Part shown: piece after piece, positions 1-13,277 of the stretch
How positions within the stretch are numbered: position 1 is the stretch's first letter
Layout of the letters: the number at the start of each line of letters is the position of its first letter
Assembly: GCF_024166365.1 (NCBI RefSeq)
Contig: NC_064839.1
Span: forward strand, 33,244,378-33,308,377
DNA length: 64,000 nt
Reading direction: 5' to 3'
Origin: Elephas maximus indicus
Lineage: Eukaryota; Chordata; Mammalia; Proboscidea; Elephantidae
Program-made: the position numbers and the translations under genes
The notes under the pieces: model-generated
Databases searched by the model: none
Seen by the model: the letters and a program-made list of their open reading frames with translations, nothing else
What the model was told of the DNA's origin: nothing

Positions 1-423
1 TTAATTTTTATTAAGCTTCAAGTGAACATTTACCATTCCAATCAGTCTGTCACATGTAGGTTTACATACATCTTACTCCCTTCTCCCACTTGCTCTCCCC
101 CTATTGAGTCAGCCCTTTCAGTCTCTCGTTTCGTGCCAATTTTGCCATCTTCCCTCTCTCTCTATCTTCCCATCCCCCCTCCAGTCAAGAGTTGCCAACA
201 CACTCTCCCGTGTCCACCTGATTTAATTAGCTCACGCTTCATCAGCATCTCTCTCCCCACCACTGACCAGTCCTTTTCATGCCTGATGATTTGTCTTCAG
301 GGATGTTTCCTGTCCTGTGCCATCAGAAGTTCTGGGGAGCATTGTCTCTGGGATTCCTCTAGTCGCAGTCATACCATTAGGTATGGTCTTTTCATGAGAA
401 TTTGGGGTCTGTATCCCATTGGT
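1..423 (-). mobile_element. L1 3' UTR fragment
   Basis: This is the reverse complement of an L1 3' end: a T-rich start, then sequence closely matching the 3' UTR copy at 44706-45034. It meets a plus-strand L1 head to head at about 423, so these are two different insertions. It is cut by the left edge of the window. Confidence 0.85.
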
Positions 424-2757
424 CCAATGACATTTTTTAATGAGATGGAGAAACAAATCACCAACTTGACATGGACATGGAAGAGGCCCCAGAAGCCTCA
501 CACTACCTGATTTTAGAATATATTATACTACTGTGGTAGTCAAAACAACCTGGTGCTGGTACAACAGATACATGGACCAATGGAACAGAATTGAGAATCC
601 AGATGTAAACTCATCCACCTATGAGCAGCTGATATCTGACAAAAGCTCAAAGTCTGTTAAATGGGGAAAAGGCTGTCTCTAATAAATAGTGCTGGTCTAA
701 AAAAAAAAAAAAAAAAATTTTTTTTTTAACTGGTTAGCCATTGGCAAAAAAACAAAACAAGAACCATTCCTCACACCACGTACAAAAACTAACTCAAAAT
801 GCATCAAAGACCTAAATATAAAATCTAAAATGATAAAGATCATGAAAGAAAAAATAGGGTCAATGCTAGGAGCCCTAATACATGGCATAAACAAAACACA
901 CCTCAGAACTAATAATGCACAAACACCAGAAGAGAAACTAGATAGCTGGGAGCTCCTAAAAATCAAACACTTATGCTCATCAAATGACTTCACCAAGAGT
1001 AAAAAGACAACCTACATACTGGGAAAAAATTTTCGACTATATCATATCCGATCAGGGCCTAATCTCTGAAATCTACAGGATACTGCAAAACCTCAACAAC
1101 AAAAAGACAAACAACCCAATTAAAAAGTGGGCAAAGGATATGAACAGACACTTCACCAAAGAAGACATTCAGGTAGCTAACAGATACATGAAGAAATGCT
1201 CATGATCATTAGCCATTAGGGAAATGCAAATCAAAACTACAATGAGATACCATCTCACCCTACCAAGGCTTACATTAATATAAAAACACAAAATAATACA
1301 TGTTGGAGAGGTTGTAGAGAGACTGGAACACTTGTACACTGCTGGTGGGAATGTAAAATGGTATAACCTCTTTGGAAATCAATTTGGCTCTTCCTTAAAA
1401 ACCTAGAAGTACCATACAATCCAGCAATCCCACTCCTTGGACTATATCCTAGAGAAATAAGAGCCATCGCATGAATAGATATATGCACACCCATGTTCAC
1501 TGCAGCACTGTTTACAACAGCAAAAAGATGGAAACAACCTATGTTCCCATCAACAGATGAATGGATAAGCAAATTATAGTACATAAACACAATGGAATAC
1601 TATGCAATGGTAAAGAACAATGATGAATCCGGGAAATATCTCACAACATGGATGAATCTGGCAGCCATTATGCTGAGTGAAATTAGTCAGTCACAAAAGG
1701 ACAAATATTGTATGAGACCACTATTACAAGAACTCAAGAAAAAGTTTAGACACAGAAGAAAACATTCTTTAATGGATGTGAGGTGGGGAGGGAGGGAGAG
1801 GAGAATTCACTAACTAGATAGTAGACTAGAATTATCTTAGGTGGGAAGGGAAAGACAACACACAATGCTGGGGAATTCAGCACAACCAGACTAAACTAAA
1901 AACTAAGAAGTTTCCTGAATACAACCAAACACTTCAAGGGACAGCATAGCAGGGACTGAAATCTGGGGTCCATGGTTTTAGGGGATAACTAGGTCAACTG
2001 GCATAAGAAAGTTTATTAAGAAAACGTTCTGCATCCCACTTTGGTGAGTGGTGTCTGGGGTCTTGAAAGTTTGCGAGCGGCCATCTAAGATGCATCAATT
2101 GGTCCCAACCCACCTGGAGCAAAGAATGAAGAACACCAAAAACACAAGGAAAACATCAGCCCAAGAGTCAAAAGGGCCACATAAACCAGTGGCTCTGTCA
2201 GCCTGAGATCAGAAGAACTAGATGGTGCCCAGCTACCACCAATGACCACCCTGACAGGGAACACAACAGAGAGTCCCTGACAGAGCAGGAGAAAAGTGTG
2301 GTACAGAACTCAAATTCTAGTAAAAAGACCAGATTTAATGGTCTGACTGAGACTGGAAGGATCCCAGAGAACATGGACCCTAGACTCTCTGTTAACCCTG
2401 GACTCTGTGTTGGTCCAAAACTGAAACCATTCCCGAAGCCAGCTCTTCAGACAAAGATTAGACTAGACTATAAAACGTAATACTTGTGAAGGGTGTGATT
2501 CTTAGTTCAAGCAGATAAAAAAAAAAAAGATACGTGAGACTAAATGGGCAGCTCCTGTCCAGAGGCAAGATGAGAAGGCAGAAAAGGACAGGAGCTGGTT
2601 AGATGAACACAGGAAACGTGGGGTGGAAAGGGGCATGTGTTGTTACATTATAGGGATTGTAACTAGTGTCACATAACAATATGTGTATAAATTTTTGTAT
2701 GAGAAATTAACCTGAGCTGTAAACTTTCACTTAAAGCACAATAATAATAATAAAGTA
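424..2757 (+). mobile_element. 5'-truncated L1: ORF2 end plus 3' UTR
   Basis: Decayed ORF2 C-terminal sequence runs from about 424 to 1750, recognisable by comparison with the fuller copy at 9570-10900. A 3' UTR follows, ending in a TAA-rich tail near 2755. Many stops and frameshifts show an old, dead copy. An A/T homopolymer block lies at 700-727. Confidence 0.88.
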
Positions 2758-2924
2758 AGAGTGGATGGAACGACAACAACATATTAACACTGTCTGTAGG
2801 TGGTGGTTCTATGAATGCTTTATTCCGCTGTTGTCTATTTTTCACAATTTTTATAATAATAATAATGGCTTCTAACTTTCAATAAGTGCCTATAGTGGGC
2901 TAGGTATACACTTTATAAATACAC

Positions 2925-3478
2925 TCAATTCTCCTTATTTATACAGTCCCTAATTTCAAATTTGCCCCCTCACTAAAATTTATTTGTAACTCCAAAATCA
3001 ATACCCATGGTACTTTCGGGGACATGCACAGAGCAACAAAAAATTTGAGTCACCTGCTAAGCGCATTCCCAGCTGAAGTCAAACAAGTCAATGCTCTGCC
3101 TTGTTTTAACTCTTATACAGTAAACAAGTGCCAGTCTATTTACTGCCACATTTTTCACATTTTTGTGCTTTTTGTTGGTGATTTCACTATTTAAAATGGT
3201 ACCTAAGCATAGGGCAGAAGCACTGTCTAGTGTTCCTAAGCAGAAGACTGTGATGTGCCTTACAGAGAAAACATGTGTGTTAGATAAGCTTTGTTCAAGT
3301 TTAAAGTGCTGCTGGTCATGAGTTTAACGTTAATGAATCAACAATATATATTAAATAAGGTGTCTTTAAACAGAAGTCATAATAAAACAAGGTTAAGTAC
3401 TTATCAGTTGACTAAAATGTGACCAGAGGTTTGCAGGAACCTAAACCTGTATCTTCCCTAGGAGCGATGGCTTCCCAA
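2925..3478 (+). mobile_element. Tigger-like DNA transposon fragment
   Basis: The sequence matches remembered Tigger (Tc1/mariner-pogo) consensus. An 'aaaatggtacctaagcatag' stretch near 3195 corresponds to the start of the transposase helix-turn-helix region. It is internally deleted with no open frame. A short MIR-like patch follows at 3475-3535. Confidence 0.65.
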
Positions 3479-3573
3479 GTTCATACAGCTAGTAAGTGCC
3501 ACAGTTGGAATAGCGACCAAGAAAATCTGAGGAGAGGGCCTACACTCTTATATTATACTGCCTAACATATATA

Positions 3574-3749
3574 CAGGAGTCCTGGTGGCGCAGTGGTTAA
3601 TGCAACAGACTGCTAACCAAAAGGTGAGAGGTTCAAAACCACCAGTGGCTCCATGGGAGAAAGATGTGACACTCTACTTCAGTAGAGATTTACAGCCTTG
3701 AAAACCCTACAGGGTCACTGAGCTGGAATAGACTCGACAGCAATGGGAC
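3574..3749 (+). mobile_element. AfroSINE, plus orientation
   Basis: tRNA-like head with 'gcgcagtggttaa' followed by the tail 'gactcgacagcaatggg'. It is flanked by an 8-base duplication catatata at 3566-3573 and 3750-3757. Confidence 0.9.
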
Positions 3750-4017
3750 CATATATAGATGTGTATTCTTTTTGAGGAAATTAACATTTGGAAAAAGAAG
3801 ACTAGATAAAAAACGGACTGTTAAAAAAGACAGACTGGAGGGCTGGGCCGAGATGGCTGACTAGGTAGACGCTACCTCAGATCCCTCTTGCAACAAAGAC
3901 TCGGAAAAACAAATGAATTGATCACATACATGACAATCTACGAATCCTGACCAACAAACACAGATTTAAAGACTTGACCTGAGTGACAGAGACTGACAAC
4001 GAACAACCACGGGGAAG

Positions 4018-4640
4018 CAGCGACTGTTTTCAGAGCCTGGAGCCAGCGTCCCAGTCAGGAAACCTTGGTGCCAGCCTTTGGACTGGGTGCAGCGGAGCTG
4101 AGCATGGCATCCTGTGTCGGCACAAACACGGGGTGCAGCCCTACCCCCCTGAACTGACCTTGGGAGGGGGCCCAGCTGGTCCGTGAGGGTGGCGTGGCAA
4201 TGTGGCTGGCGGGAGGAGAAGTCGCCAGGAGGCAGCGACTGGTTTTGGAGCCGGTAGTGCAGCGTCCCAGCTGGGGAACCTTGGCGCGGGGCTTTGGACT
4301 GGGCGCAGGGGAGCTGAGCACGGCATCCTGTGACGGTGCAAACACGGGGCGCAGGCCCAGCCCCCTGAACTAACCTCGGGGGAAGCCCAGCCAGTGCACA
4401 TAGGCAGTGCAGCGACGCGGCTGACAGGAGAACTCACTGGGAGGCAGCGACTGGTTTTGGAACCAGGAGTGCAAGCATCCCAGCCGGGGAACCTTGACGC
4501 TGGGCTTTGGACTGGGAGCGGAGGAACTGACCGCGGCTTCTGAGACAGCGCAAGCACGGGCCTGACCCTCGGGGGCAATCTCTACCCAGCCAGCGCACAC
4601 AGTCAATGCGCCCCTCAGGAATCTCAGATAAAACAGCCAT
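4018..4640 (+). repeat. Tandem array in the L1 5' UTR (three units of about 213 bases)
   Basis: Units start with cagcgactg at 4018, 4233 and 4445, with spacings of 215 and 212. Each carries the blocks 'ggaaccttg', 'ctttggactggg' and 'gcacggg/cacgggg'. The third unit is incomplete. CpG-rich. L1 monomer arrays act as promoters in some mammals (established knowledge); a promoter role here is inference. Confidence 0.85.
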
Positions 4641-5604
4641 CCCAAGCAAGATAAGTAACTTTGTCTATATTTCGGGGTGCTACTCTCTACTATTTATCTG
4701 AACCCTCCCCTCCCCTTCCCAGGCAGCTTCATTAACATTGGAATTTCCTGAGCCAGAGAGTGAACTGCTCTGCAGTTTTTCTTTTTTTCTTTTCTGTCTT
4801 TTCCTAACCCATTCTCCTGGCCTGAGAGAAGCAACTACAAAAAACCGAGGGACCAAAAATCCTTCCCTAATTGGACTAAAAACACAGAACCAGCTCCAGC
4901 CAAGCATATGTGGTCCACAGTCTTGGGCTTTCATCCCTACAGGGAACAAGGTGGCTATTATAATGCAAAGGCATTTCTGATAGGGATCTGACTGCAATTG
5001 TTTTAGCGGATTTACTGGAAAGACAAGTTTCCCAGGTCTTATATCTCTGTGTATTCAACAGAGCCCTCACTGACCCACAACAGGGAACTGAGGGCTGAAG
5101 CTACCCCCAGACCACCTAGCCTCCTGCCTTAGGGGTCTAAGGAGGGTGACACCTAACAATCGGTAGAGGTACTTGCATTGGGGGCCTAAGGTACAGCTGC
5201 AGAGCCCACCCACCAAGGTGCTTTAGGAATAGAGACACACCTACCTTATTGACACTTGGGGGAAGCCTGTCAGCATCCTGCCCCCCCTGGAGTGTGAACC
5301 CCAGCTGCTACTAGAATCTGGTGCACACAACTATCACCACTACTTCTCTAGGTGGATAGGTGACAGTCTGCATCACACACTTGATGACCCAAAATCAGAT
5401 TCTACTCAAGATTAGTGAATGGACTCAGGCATATATATCTGGTAACAGCCCAAACCAGCTGGTAATAGGTCATAAGTGAGTCAAGGGCTACAACAATCAA
5501 GACAGCGCAAGCTAGTAGCCCATCTACGTATATTGAAAGAAAACAAAATAAGATAAGACTCAGTGAGCAAATATAGAATAAATCACTACAGTATCTTCTT
5601 AGTG

Positions 5605-6650
5605 ATGGCTCGCAGACAGCAGTCGATATCAAACCACATAAAGGAGCAGACCATGACTGCTTCTACAACCCCCCAAACTAAAGAATCAAAATCTTTCCCA
5701 AATGAAGATACAATCCTGGAATTGCCAGATACAGCATATAAAAAACTAATTTACAGAATGCTTCAAGACATCAGGGATGACCTCAGAAATGAAATAAGGC
5801 AAGCTACAGAAAAAGCCAAGGAACACACTGATAAAGCAGTTGAAGACTTAAAAAAGATTATTCAAGAACATAGTGGAAAAATTAATAAGTTGCAAGAATC
5901 CATAGAGAGACAGCTTTCAGAAATCCAAAAGATCAACAATAAAATCACAGAATTAGACAACGCAATAGGAAGTCAGAGGAGCAGACTCGAGCAATTAGAA
6001 TGCAGAGTGGGAAATCTGGAGGACCAGGGAATTAACACCAATATAGCTGAAAAAAAATCAGATAAAAGAATTTAAAAAAATGAAGAAACCCTAAGAATCA
6101 TGTGGGACTCTATCAAGAAGGATAACTTGCGTGTGATTGGAGTCCCAGAACAGGGCGGGATAACAGAAAACACAGAGAGAATAGTTGAAGATCTGCTGGC
6201 AGAAAACTTCCCTGACATCATGAAAGACGAAAGGATATCTATCCAAGATGTTCATCGAACTCCATTTAAGATTGATCCAAAAAGAAAATCATTAAACTTG
6301 CCAAAACCAAAGATAAAGAGAAAATTTTAAAAGCAGCCAGGGATAAAAGGAAGGTCTCCTACAAGGGAGAATCAATAAGAATAAGTTCAGACTACTCAGC
6401 AGAAACCATGCAGGCAAGAAGGCAATGGGATGACATGTACAGAGCACCGAAGGAGAAAAACTGCCAGCCAAGGATCATATAGCCAGCAAAACTCTCTCTG
6501 AAATATGGAGGCGAAATTAAGATATTTACAGATAAACACAAGCTTAGAGAATTTGCAAAAACCAAACCAAAGCTACAAGAAATACTAAAGGAAATTGTTT
6601 GGTCAGAAAACCAATAATATCAGATACCAGCACAACACAAGGTCACAGAA
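5605..6650 (+). pseudogene. L1 ORF1 (nucleic-acid-binding protein), broken
   Basis: An open frame from ATG at 5605 encodes a lysine/glutamate-rich coiled coil (about residues 40-150). An in-frame TAA at 6073-6075 interrupts it. The same frame continues to about 6280, where a frameshift moves the C-terminal RNA-binding region to another frame. A further TAG lies near 6480. Confidence 0.8.
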
Positions 6651-7080
6651 CAGAGCATCCTGATATCAACTCAAATAGGGAAATCACAAAAACAAATTAA
6701 TATTAATTATATATATATAAAAAAAAAAAGCTCAAAACAGGGAATCATTGAAGTCAATATGTAAAAGATCACAATAATCAAAAAGAGGGACTAAATACAG
6801 GTGGCATAGAACTGCCATATGGAGAGGGATACCAAGTGATATAGGACAATACAAGTTAGGTTTTTACTTAGAAAAATAGGGGTAAATATTAAGGTAACCA
6901 TAAAGAGGTATAACAACTCCATAACTCAAAATAAAAACCAAAAAAAAGTAACGACTCAGCAAACATAAAGTCAAATACTATGAAAATGAGGATCACACAA
7001 TTTACAAAGAAAAACGTCTCAGCACAAAAACGTAAGTAGAAAAATGAAATTGTCAACAACACACATAAAAAGGCATCAAA

Positions 7081-10000
7081 ATGACAACACTAAACACATA
7101 CCTATCTATAATTACGCTGAATGTAAATGGACTAAACGCACCAATAAAGAAACAGAGAGTCTCAGGCTGGATAAAGAAACACGATCCATCTATATGCTGC
7201 CTACAAGAGACACACCTTAGACTTAGAGACACAAACAAACTAAAACTCAAAGGATGGAAAAAAATATATCAAGCAAACAATAAGCAAAAAAGGAGTAGCA
7301 ATATTAATTTCTGACAAAATAGACTTTAAAGTTAAATCCACCACAAAGGGTAAAGAAGGACACTACATAATGATAAAAGGGACAATTGATCAGGAAGATA
7401 TAACCATATTAAATATTTATGCACCCAATGACAGGGCTGCAAGATACAGAAAACAAATTTTAACAGAACTGAAAAGTGAGATAGGCACCTCCACAATTAT
7501 AGTAGGAGACTTCAACACACCACTTTCGGAGAAGGACAGGACATCCAGTAAGAAGCTCAATAGAGACACGGAAGACCAAATTACTACAATCAACCAACTT
7601 GACCTCATTGACTTATACAGAACTCTCCACCCAACTGCTGCAAAGTACACTTTTTTTTCTAGCGCACATGGAACATTCTCTAGAGTAGACCACGTATTAG
7701 GTCATAAAACAAACGTTTGCAGAATCCAAAACATCGCAATATTACAAAGCATCTTCTCAGACCACAAGGCCATAAAAGTGGAAATCAATAACAGAAAAAC
7801 TAGGGAAAAGAAATCAAATACTTGGAAAATGAACAATACCCTGCTGAAAAAAGACTGGGTTATAGAAGTCATTAAGGAGGGAATAAAGAAATTCATAGAA
7901 TGCAATGAGAATGAAAATACTTCCTATCAAAACCTCTGGGACACAGCAAAAGCAGTGCTCAGAGGCCAATTTATATCGATAAATGCACACATACAAAAAG
8001 AAGAAAGAGCCAAAATCAGAGAACTGTCCCTACAACTTGAACAAATAGAAAGTGAGCAACAGAAGAATCCAGGCACCAGAAGAAAACAAATAATAAAAAT
8101 TAGAGCTGAACTAAATGAATTTGAGAACTGAAAAACAATTGAAAGAATTAACAAAGCCAAAAGCTGGTTCTTTGAAAAAATTAACAAAATTGATAAACCG
8201 TTGGCCAGACTGACTAAAGAAATACAGGAAAGAAAACAAATAAACCGAATAAGAAAGGGAGATGGGCCACATCACGACAAACCCAACTGAAATTAAAAGA
8301 ATCATATCAGATTATTACGAAAAATTGTACTCTAACAAATTTGCAAACCTAGAAGAAATGGATGAATTCCTAGAAAAACACTACCTACCTAAACTAACAC
8401 AATCAGAAGTAGAACAACTAAATAGACCCATAACAAAAAAAGAGATTGAAATGGCAATCAAAAAACTCCCAACAAAAAAAAAGCCCTGGCCCGGACGGCT
8501 TTACTGCAGAGTTCTACCAAACTTTCAGAGAAGAGTTAACACCACTACTACTAAAGGTATTTCAAAGCATAGAAAACGACGGAATACTACCTAACTCATT
8601 CTATGAAGCCACCATATCCCTGATACCAAAACCAGGTAAAGACATCACAAAAAAGAAAATTATAGACCTATATCCCTCATGAACATAGATGCAAAAATCC
8701 TCAACAAAATTCTAGCCAAGAGAATTCAACAACATTATCAAAAAAATAATCCACCACGGCCAAGTAGGATTTATACCAGGTATGCAAGGCTGGTTTAATA
8801 TTAGAAAAACCATTAATGTAATCAACCATGTAAATAAAAGACAAAAACCACATGATCTTTTCAATTGATGCAGAAAAGGCATTTGACAAAGTCCAACACC
8901 CATTTATGATAAAAACTCTCACCAAAATAGGAATTGAAGGAAAATTCCTCAACATAATAAAGGGCATGTATACAAAGCCAACAGCCAACATCACTGTAAA
9001 TGGAGAGAGCCTGAAAGCATTTCCCTTGAGAACGGGAACCAGACAAGGATGCCCTTTATCACCACTCTTGTTCAACATTGTGCTAGAGGTCCTAGCCAGA
9101 GCAATTAGGCTAGACAAAGAAATAAAGGGCATCCAGATTGGCAAGGAGGAAATAAAATTATCTCTATTTGCAGATGACATGATCTTATACATAGAAAACC
9201 CTAAGGAATCCTCCAGAAAACTACTGAAACTAATAGAAGAGTTTGGCAGAGTCTCAGGTTATAAGATAAACATACAAAAATCACTTGGATTCCTCTACAT
9301 CAACAAAAAGAACATTGAAGAGGAAATAACCAAATCAATACCATTCACAGTAGCCCCCAAGAAGATAAAATACTTAGGAATAAATCTTACCAAAGATGTA
9401 AAAGACCTATACAAAGAAAACTACAAAGTACTACTACAAGAAACTAAAAAGGACCTACTTAAGTGGAAAAACATACCTTGCTCATGGATAGGAAGACTCA
9501 ACATAGTAAAAATGTCTATTCTACCAAAAGCCATCTATACATACAATGCACTTCTGATCCAAATTCCAATGTCATTTTTTAATGTGATGGAGAAGCAAAT
9601 CACCAACTTCATATGGAAGGGAAAGAAGCCTCAGATAAGTAAAGCATTACTGAAAAAGAAGAAGAAAGTGGGAGGCCTCACTCTACCTGATTTCAGAACC
9701 TATTATACAGCCACAGTAGTCAAAACAGCCTGGTACTGGTAAAACAACAGGCACATAGACCAATGGAACAGAATTGAGAACCCAGATATAAATCCATCCA
9801 TATATGAGCAGCTGATATTTGACAAAGGCCCAGTGTCAGTTAATTGGGGAAAAGATAAGTCTTTTTAACAAATGGTGCTGGCATAACTGGATATCCATTT
9901 GCAAAAAAATGAAACAGGACCCATACCTCACGCCATGCACAAAAACTAACTCCAAGTGGATCAAAGACCTAAACACAAAGACTAAAACGATAAAGATCAT

Positions 10001-10899
10001 GGAAGAAAAAATAGGGACAACGTTAGGAGCCCTAATACAAGGCATAAACAGAATACAAAACATTACCAAAAATGACGAAGAGAAACCAGATAACTGGGAG
10101 CTCCTAAAAATCAAACACCTATGCTCATCTAAAGACTTCACCAGAAGAGTAAAAAGACGACCTACAGACTGGGAAAGAATTTTCAACTATGACATCTCCG
10201 ACCAGCGCCTGATCTCTAAAATCTATATGATGCTGTCAAAACTCAACCACAAAAAGACAAACAACCCAATCAAGAAGTGGGCAAAGGATATGAACACACA
10301 CTTCACTAAAGAAGATACTCAGGCAGCTAACAGATACATGAGAAAATGCTCTCGATCATTAGCCATTAAAAAAAAAAAATAGAGAAATGCAAATTAAAAC
10401 TACGATGAGGTTCCATCTCACTCCAACAAGGCTGGTATTAATCCAAAAAACACAAAATAATAAATGTTGGAGAGGCTGTGGAGAGATTGGAACTATCATA
10501 CACTGCTGGTGGGAATGTAAAATGGTACAACCACTTTGGAAATCTATCTGGCATTATCTTAAACAGTTAGAAATAGAACTACCATACAACCCGGAAATCC
10601 CACTCCTCGGAATATACCCTAGAGAAATAAGAGCCTTCACACGAACAGATATATGCACACCCATGTTTATTGCAGCTCTGTTTACAACAGCAAAAAGCTG
10701 GAAGCAACCAGGGTGTCCATCAATGGATGAATGGTTAAATAAATTGTGGTATATTCACACAATGGAATACTACGCATCGATAAAGAACAGTGACGAATCT
10801 GTGAAACATTTCGTAACATGGAGGAACCTGGAAGGCATTATGCTGAGTGAAATTAGTCAGAGGCAAAAGGACAAATATTGTATAAGACCACTATTATAA
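7081..10899 (+). pseudogene. L1 ORF2 (endonuclease and reverse transcriptase), broken
   Basis: ATG at 7081 starts the endonuclease domain (LNVNGLNAPIKKQR; QETHLR near 7200). A frameshift near 7290 moves it to a second frame that carries on to a TGA at 8129-8131. More shifts lie between 8130 and 8850. The reverse transcriptase core at 8852-9740 is open, with the catalytic FADD at 9167-9178. The C-terminal region ends at 10899 after a stop near 10382. It cannot make a full protein. Confidence 0.88.
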
Positions 10900-10950
10900 G
10901 ATCTTGAGAAATAGTATAAACTGAGAAGAACACATACTTTTGTGGCTATG

Positions 10951-10979
10951 AGGGGGGAGGGAGGGAGGGTGGGAGAGGG
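10951..10979 (+). repeat. G-rich polypurine tract of the L1 3' UTR
   Basis: Runs of GGG separated by single A or T bases, as commonly seen in L1 3' UTRs and able in principle to form a G-quadruplex. The inverted partner is at about 26010-26040. Confidence 0.7.
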
Positions 10980-11898
10980 TTTTTTACTGATTAGTTAGTA
11001 GCTAAGAACTGCTTTAGGTGAAGGGAAGGACGATACTCAATACATGCAAGGTCAGCTCAACTGGACTGGACCAAAAGCAAAGAAGTTTCCGGGATAAACT
11101 GAATGCTTCCAAGGTCAGCGGAGCAAGGGTGGGGGTTTGGGGACCATGGTTTAAGGGGACTTCTAAGTCAATTGGCAAAATAATTCTATTATGAAAACAT
11201 TCTGCATCCCACTTTGAAATGAGGCATCTGGGGTCTTAAATGCTAACAAGCGGCCATCTAAGATGCATCAATTGGTCTCAACCCACCTGGATCAAAGGAG
11301 AATGAAGAACACCAAGGTCACACGATAACTATGAGCCCAAGAGGCAGAAAGGGCCACATGAACCAGAGACTTGCATCATCCTGAGACCAGAAGAACTAGT
11401 TGGTGCCGGCTACAACCGATGACTGCCCTGACAGGGAGCACAACAGAGAACCCCTGAGGGAGCAGGAGATCAGTGGGATGCAGACCCCAAATTCTCATAA
11501 AAAGACCAGACTTAATGGTCTGACTGAGACTAGAGGAATCCCGGTGGTCACGGTCCCCAAACCTTCTGTTGGCCCAGGACAGGAACCATTCCCGAAGACA
11601 ACTCATCAGACATGGAAGGGAATGGACAGTGGGTAGGAGAGAGATGCTGATGAAGAGTGAGCTATTTGTATCAGGTGGACACTTGAGACTGTGTTGGCAT
11701 CTCCTGTCTGGAGGGGGGATGGGAGGGTAGAGAGGGTTGGAAGCTGGCAAAATTGTCACGAAAGGAGAGACTGGAAGGGCTGACTCATTAGGGGGAGAGC
11801 AAGTGGGAGTATGGAGTAAGGTGTATATAAACTTATAGGTGACAGACTGACTTGATTTGTAAACGTTCACTTGAAGCTCAATTAAAAAAAAAAAAAAA

Positions 11899-13150
11899 GA
11901 GACTGTTGTATTCTATGTGGATGCTTTTGCTTTGTGTATGTCTGTGTGGAAGGGTGATTAAGGACCGTTTCCCTAAGTTTAATTAGCCAATATAGTCTGT
12001 TTTCAAAAATAATTTTATTTTTAAAGAAGGATAATATATAATTTTTAAATATAAGTACCTTGATATCAAAACTGACAACATACTCTACTTGTGGTCCCCT
12101 TTGTGTTCTCTATTTCTGTTTTCTTTTCTTACACTGCTTTCTAATAAATGGTTACTGTGCACAGTAAAATAAGATAGAATTTGCCAAGTACCTAGTAGCA
12201 TTAATACAAGTCATCTATTTACTAGCTAAGCACTTAAAAACATCACAGCAAGGGACAAGTTAAAACTTTCAAGGTATTGATAATTGTAAAATTATATTTC
12301 AAATTATAAAAATAATTATAGTCCATCCCCAAGAACAAAAGTACCTGCCAAATAAAGCAGTTATTAAATGTTTTCAGAAACTTGGTGAATAGATGCAAAC
12401 TGTCATGAACAAGGTTTCAAATACCTTCATATTCTCACACAAAAAAAAGAAAAAAGGTTGTTCCAGGTAACAGGAACAATCTATCCCACTTATAGGTTTC
12501 ATTCAATCTACTCCTCAAAACAGTACTGGAAACTATTTCAGCAAGAAAACTAGCTGAATATTACTTTTACTTGGGCTAGAACATGTTAATATCCAAAGCT
12601 TTTTGCAATCTAAATATCACCCCAAATATCAGGAATGATGTTTTCCTGTGTAAACCTTGTTAGAGCTGAAAAATCTCACCATAAACTGTTGACAGTAGAT
12701 ACACAGCTTGGAATTATAGCAGAAATTTTCCTCTTAACTAGGAGAAACAAGGATTGTTGTTGGGTGCAGTGGAGTCGTTCTCGACTCATAGTGACCCCCT
12801 CTGGAGAAAGGGTAAATATGCAAGTATATGTTCGATAAATTTTGTTATAGTAGTTTAAACGTATTAAGTCTGAGAAAACATGCTGTGAGTACAAGGAGTT
12901 AGTTCATTTTAGAATACTAATTCTCCCAAACTCAGTAGATCAGAGCAGCCCTTTCCCATAAATCCTCAGTGCCTCATTCTAGTATACACAGGTAACCAAT
13001 AATCTCCCCAAAGAGGGAAGCCTAACTCCACTGTTTCCTCAATTTCTGCTCAGTAATACCCGCTATGGCCTGGTTCACCAAAGGGCTGGAAGAACTCCTT
13101 TGAAAGAGTATATAGGTGGTCCCTCAGGATCTTCCAGACCAAGGTACTCA
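11899..13150. other. Mostly unrecognised AT-rich sequence
   Basis: I see no convincing gene. A short piece at 12750-12815 resembles the tail of an RTE or AfroSINE ('gagtcgttctcgactcatagtgac'). Confidence 0.5.
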
Positions 13151-13166
13151 AACTCCTGAGGGACCA

Positions 13167-13277
13167 CAAACCAAACAAACGAAACTCGTTGCCGTCGATT
13201 TCAACACATAGGGTTTCCAAGGAGCGCCTGGTGGATTCGAACTACCTTAGCTCTTAACCACTACACCACCACGGTTT
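13167..13277 (-). mobile_element. AfroSINE, minus orientation, partly deleted
   Basis: Tail-to-head order reversed: 'gccgtcgatttcaacacat', then 'ggtggattcgaact', then 'cttaaccactacaccacc'. Flanked by a 12-base repeat with one mismatch, 13155-13166 and 13278-13289. Confidence 0.8.

Larger units (their letters stand above)
3838..11898 (+). mobile_element. Nearly full-length L1, about 8.06 kb, inactive
   Basis: It begins with a typical L1 5' end (gagggctgggccgagatgg). It has a GC-rich 5' UTR with a tandem array, an ORF1 region (about 5605-6650), an ORF2 region (7081-10899), a 3' UTR with a polypurine run and a poly(A) tail at 11884-11898. Its last 2.4 kb is almost identical to the L1 at 25091-27495, so the family was recently active. 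ORF1 has in-frame stops and ORF2 several frameshifts, so this copy is dead. A possible imperfect target duplication resembling 'aaaaagacagactg' flanks it (weak). Confidence 0.93.

Noticed and set aside
22..510. 162-codon plus-strand open frame
   Set aside because: It lies in reversed L1 3' UTR and crosses into another L1. The same frame recurs at 44999-44553 and, as an analogue, at 25120-25617, so it is a repeat by-product.
4141..4578. 145-codon minus-strand open frame rich in proline and serine
   Set aside because: It falls in the GC-rich tandem array of the L1 5' UTR. The repeated peptide pattern comes from the monomers.
8852..9742. Open reverse transcriptase frame as a domesticated gene
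   Set aside because: It is embedded in an otherwise broken full-length L1 with no separate promoter or splice context, so it is simply the best-kept part of ORF2.
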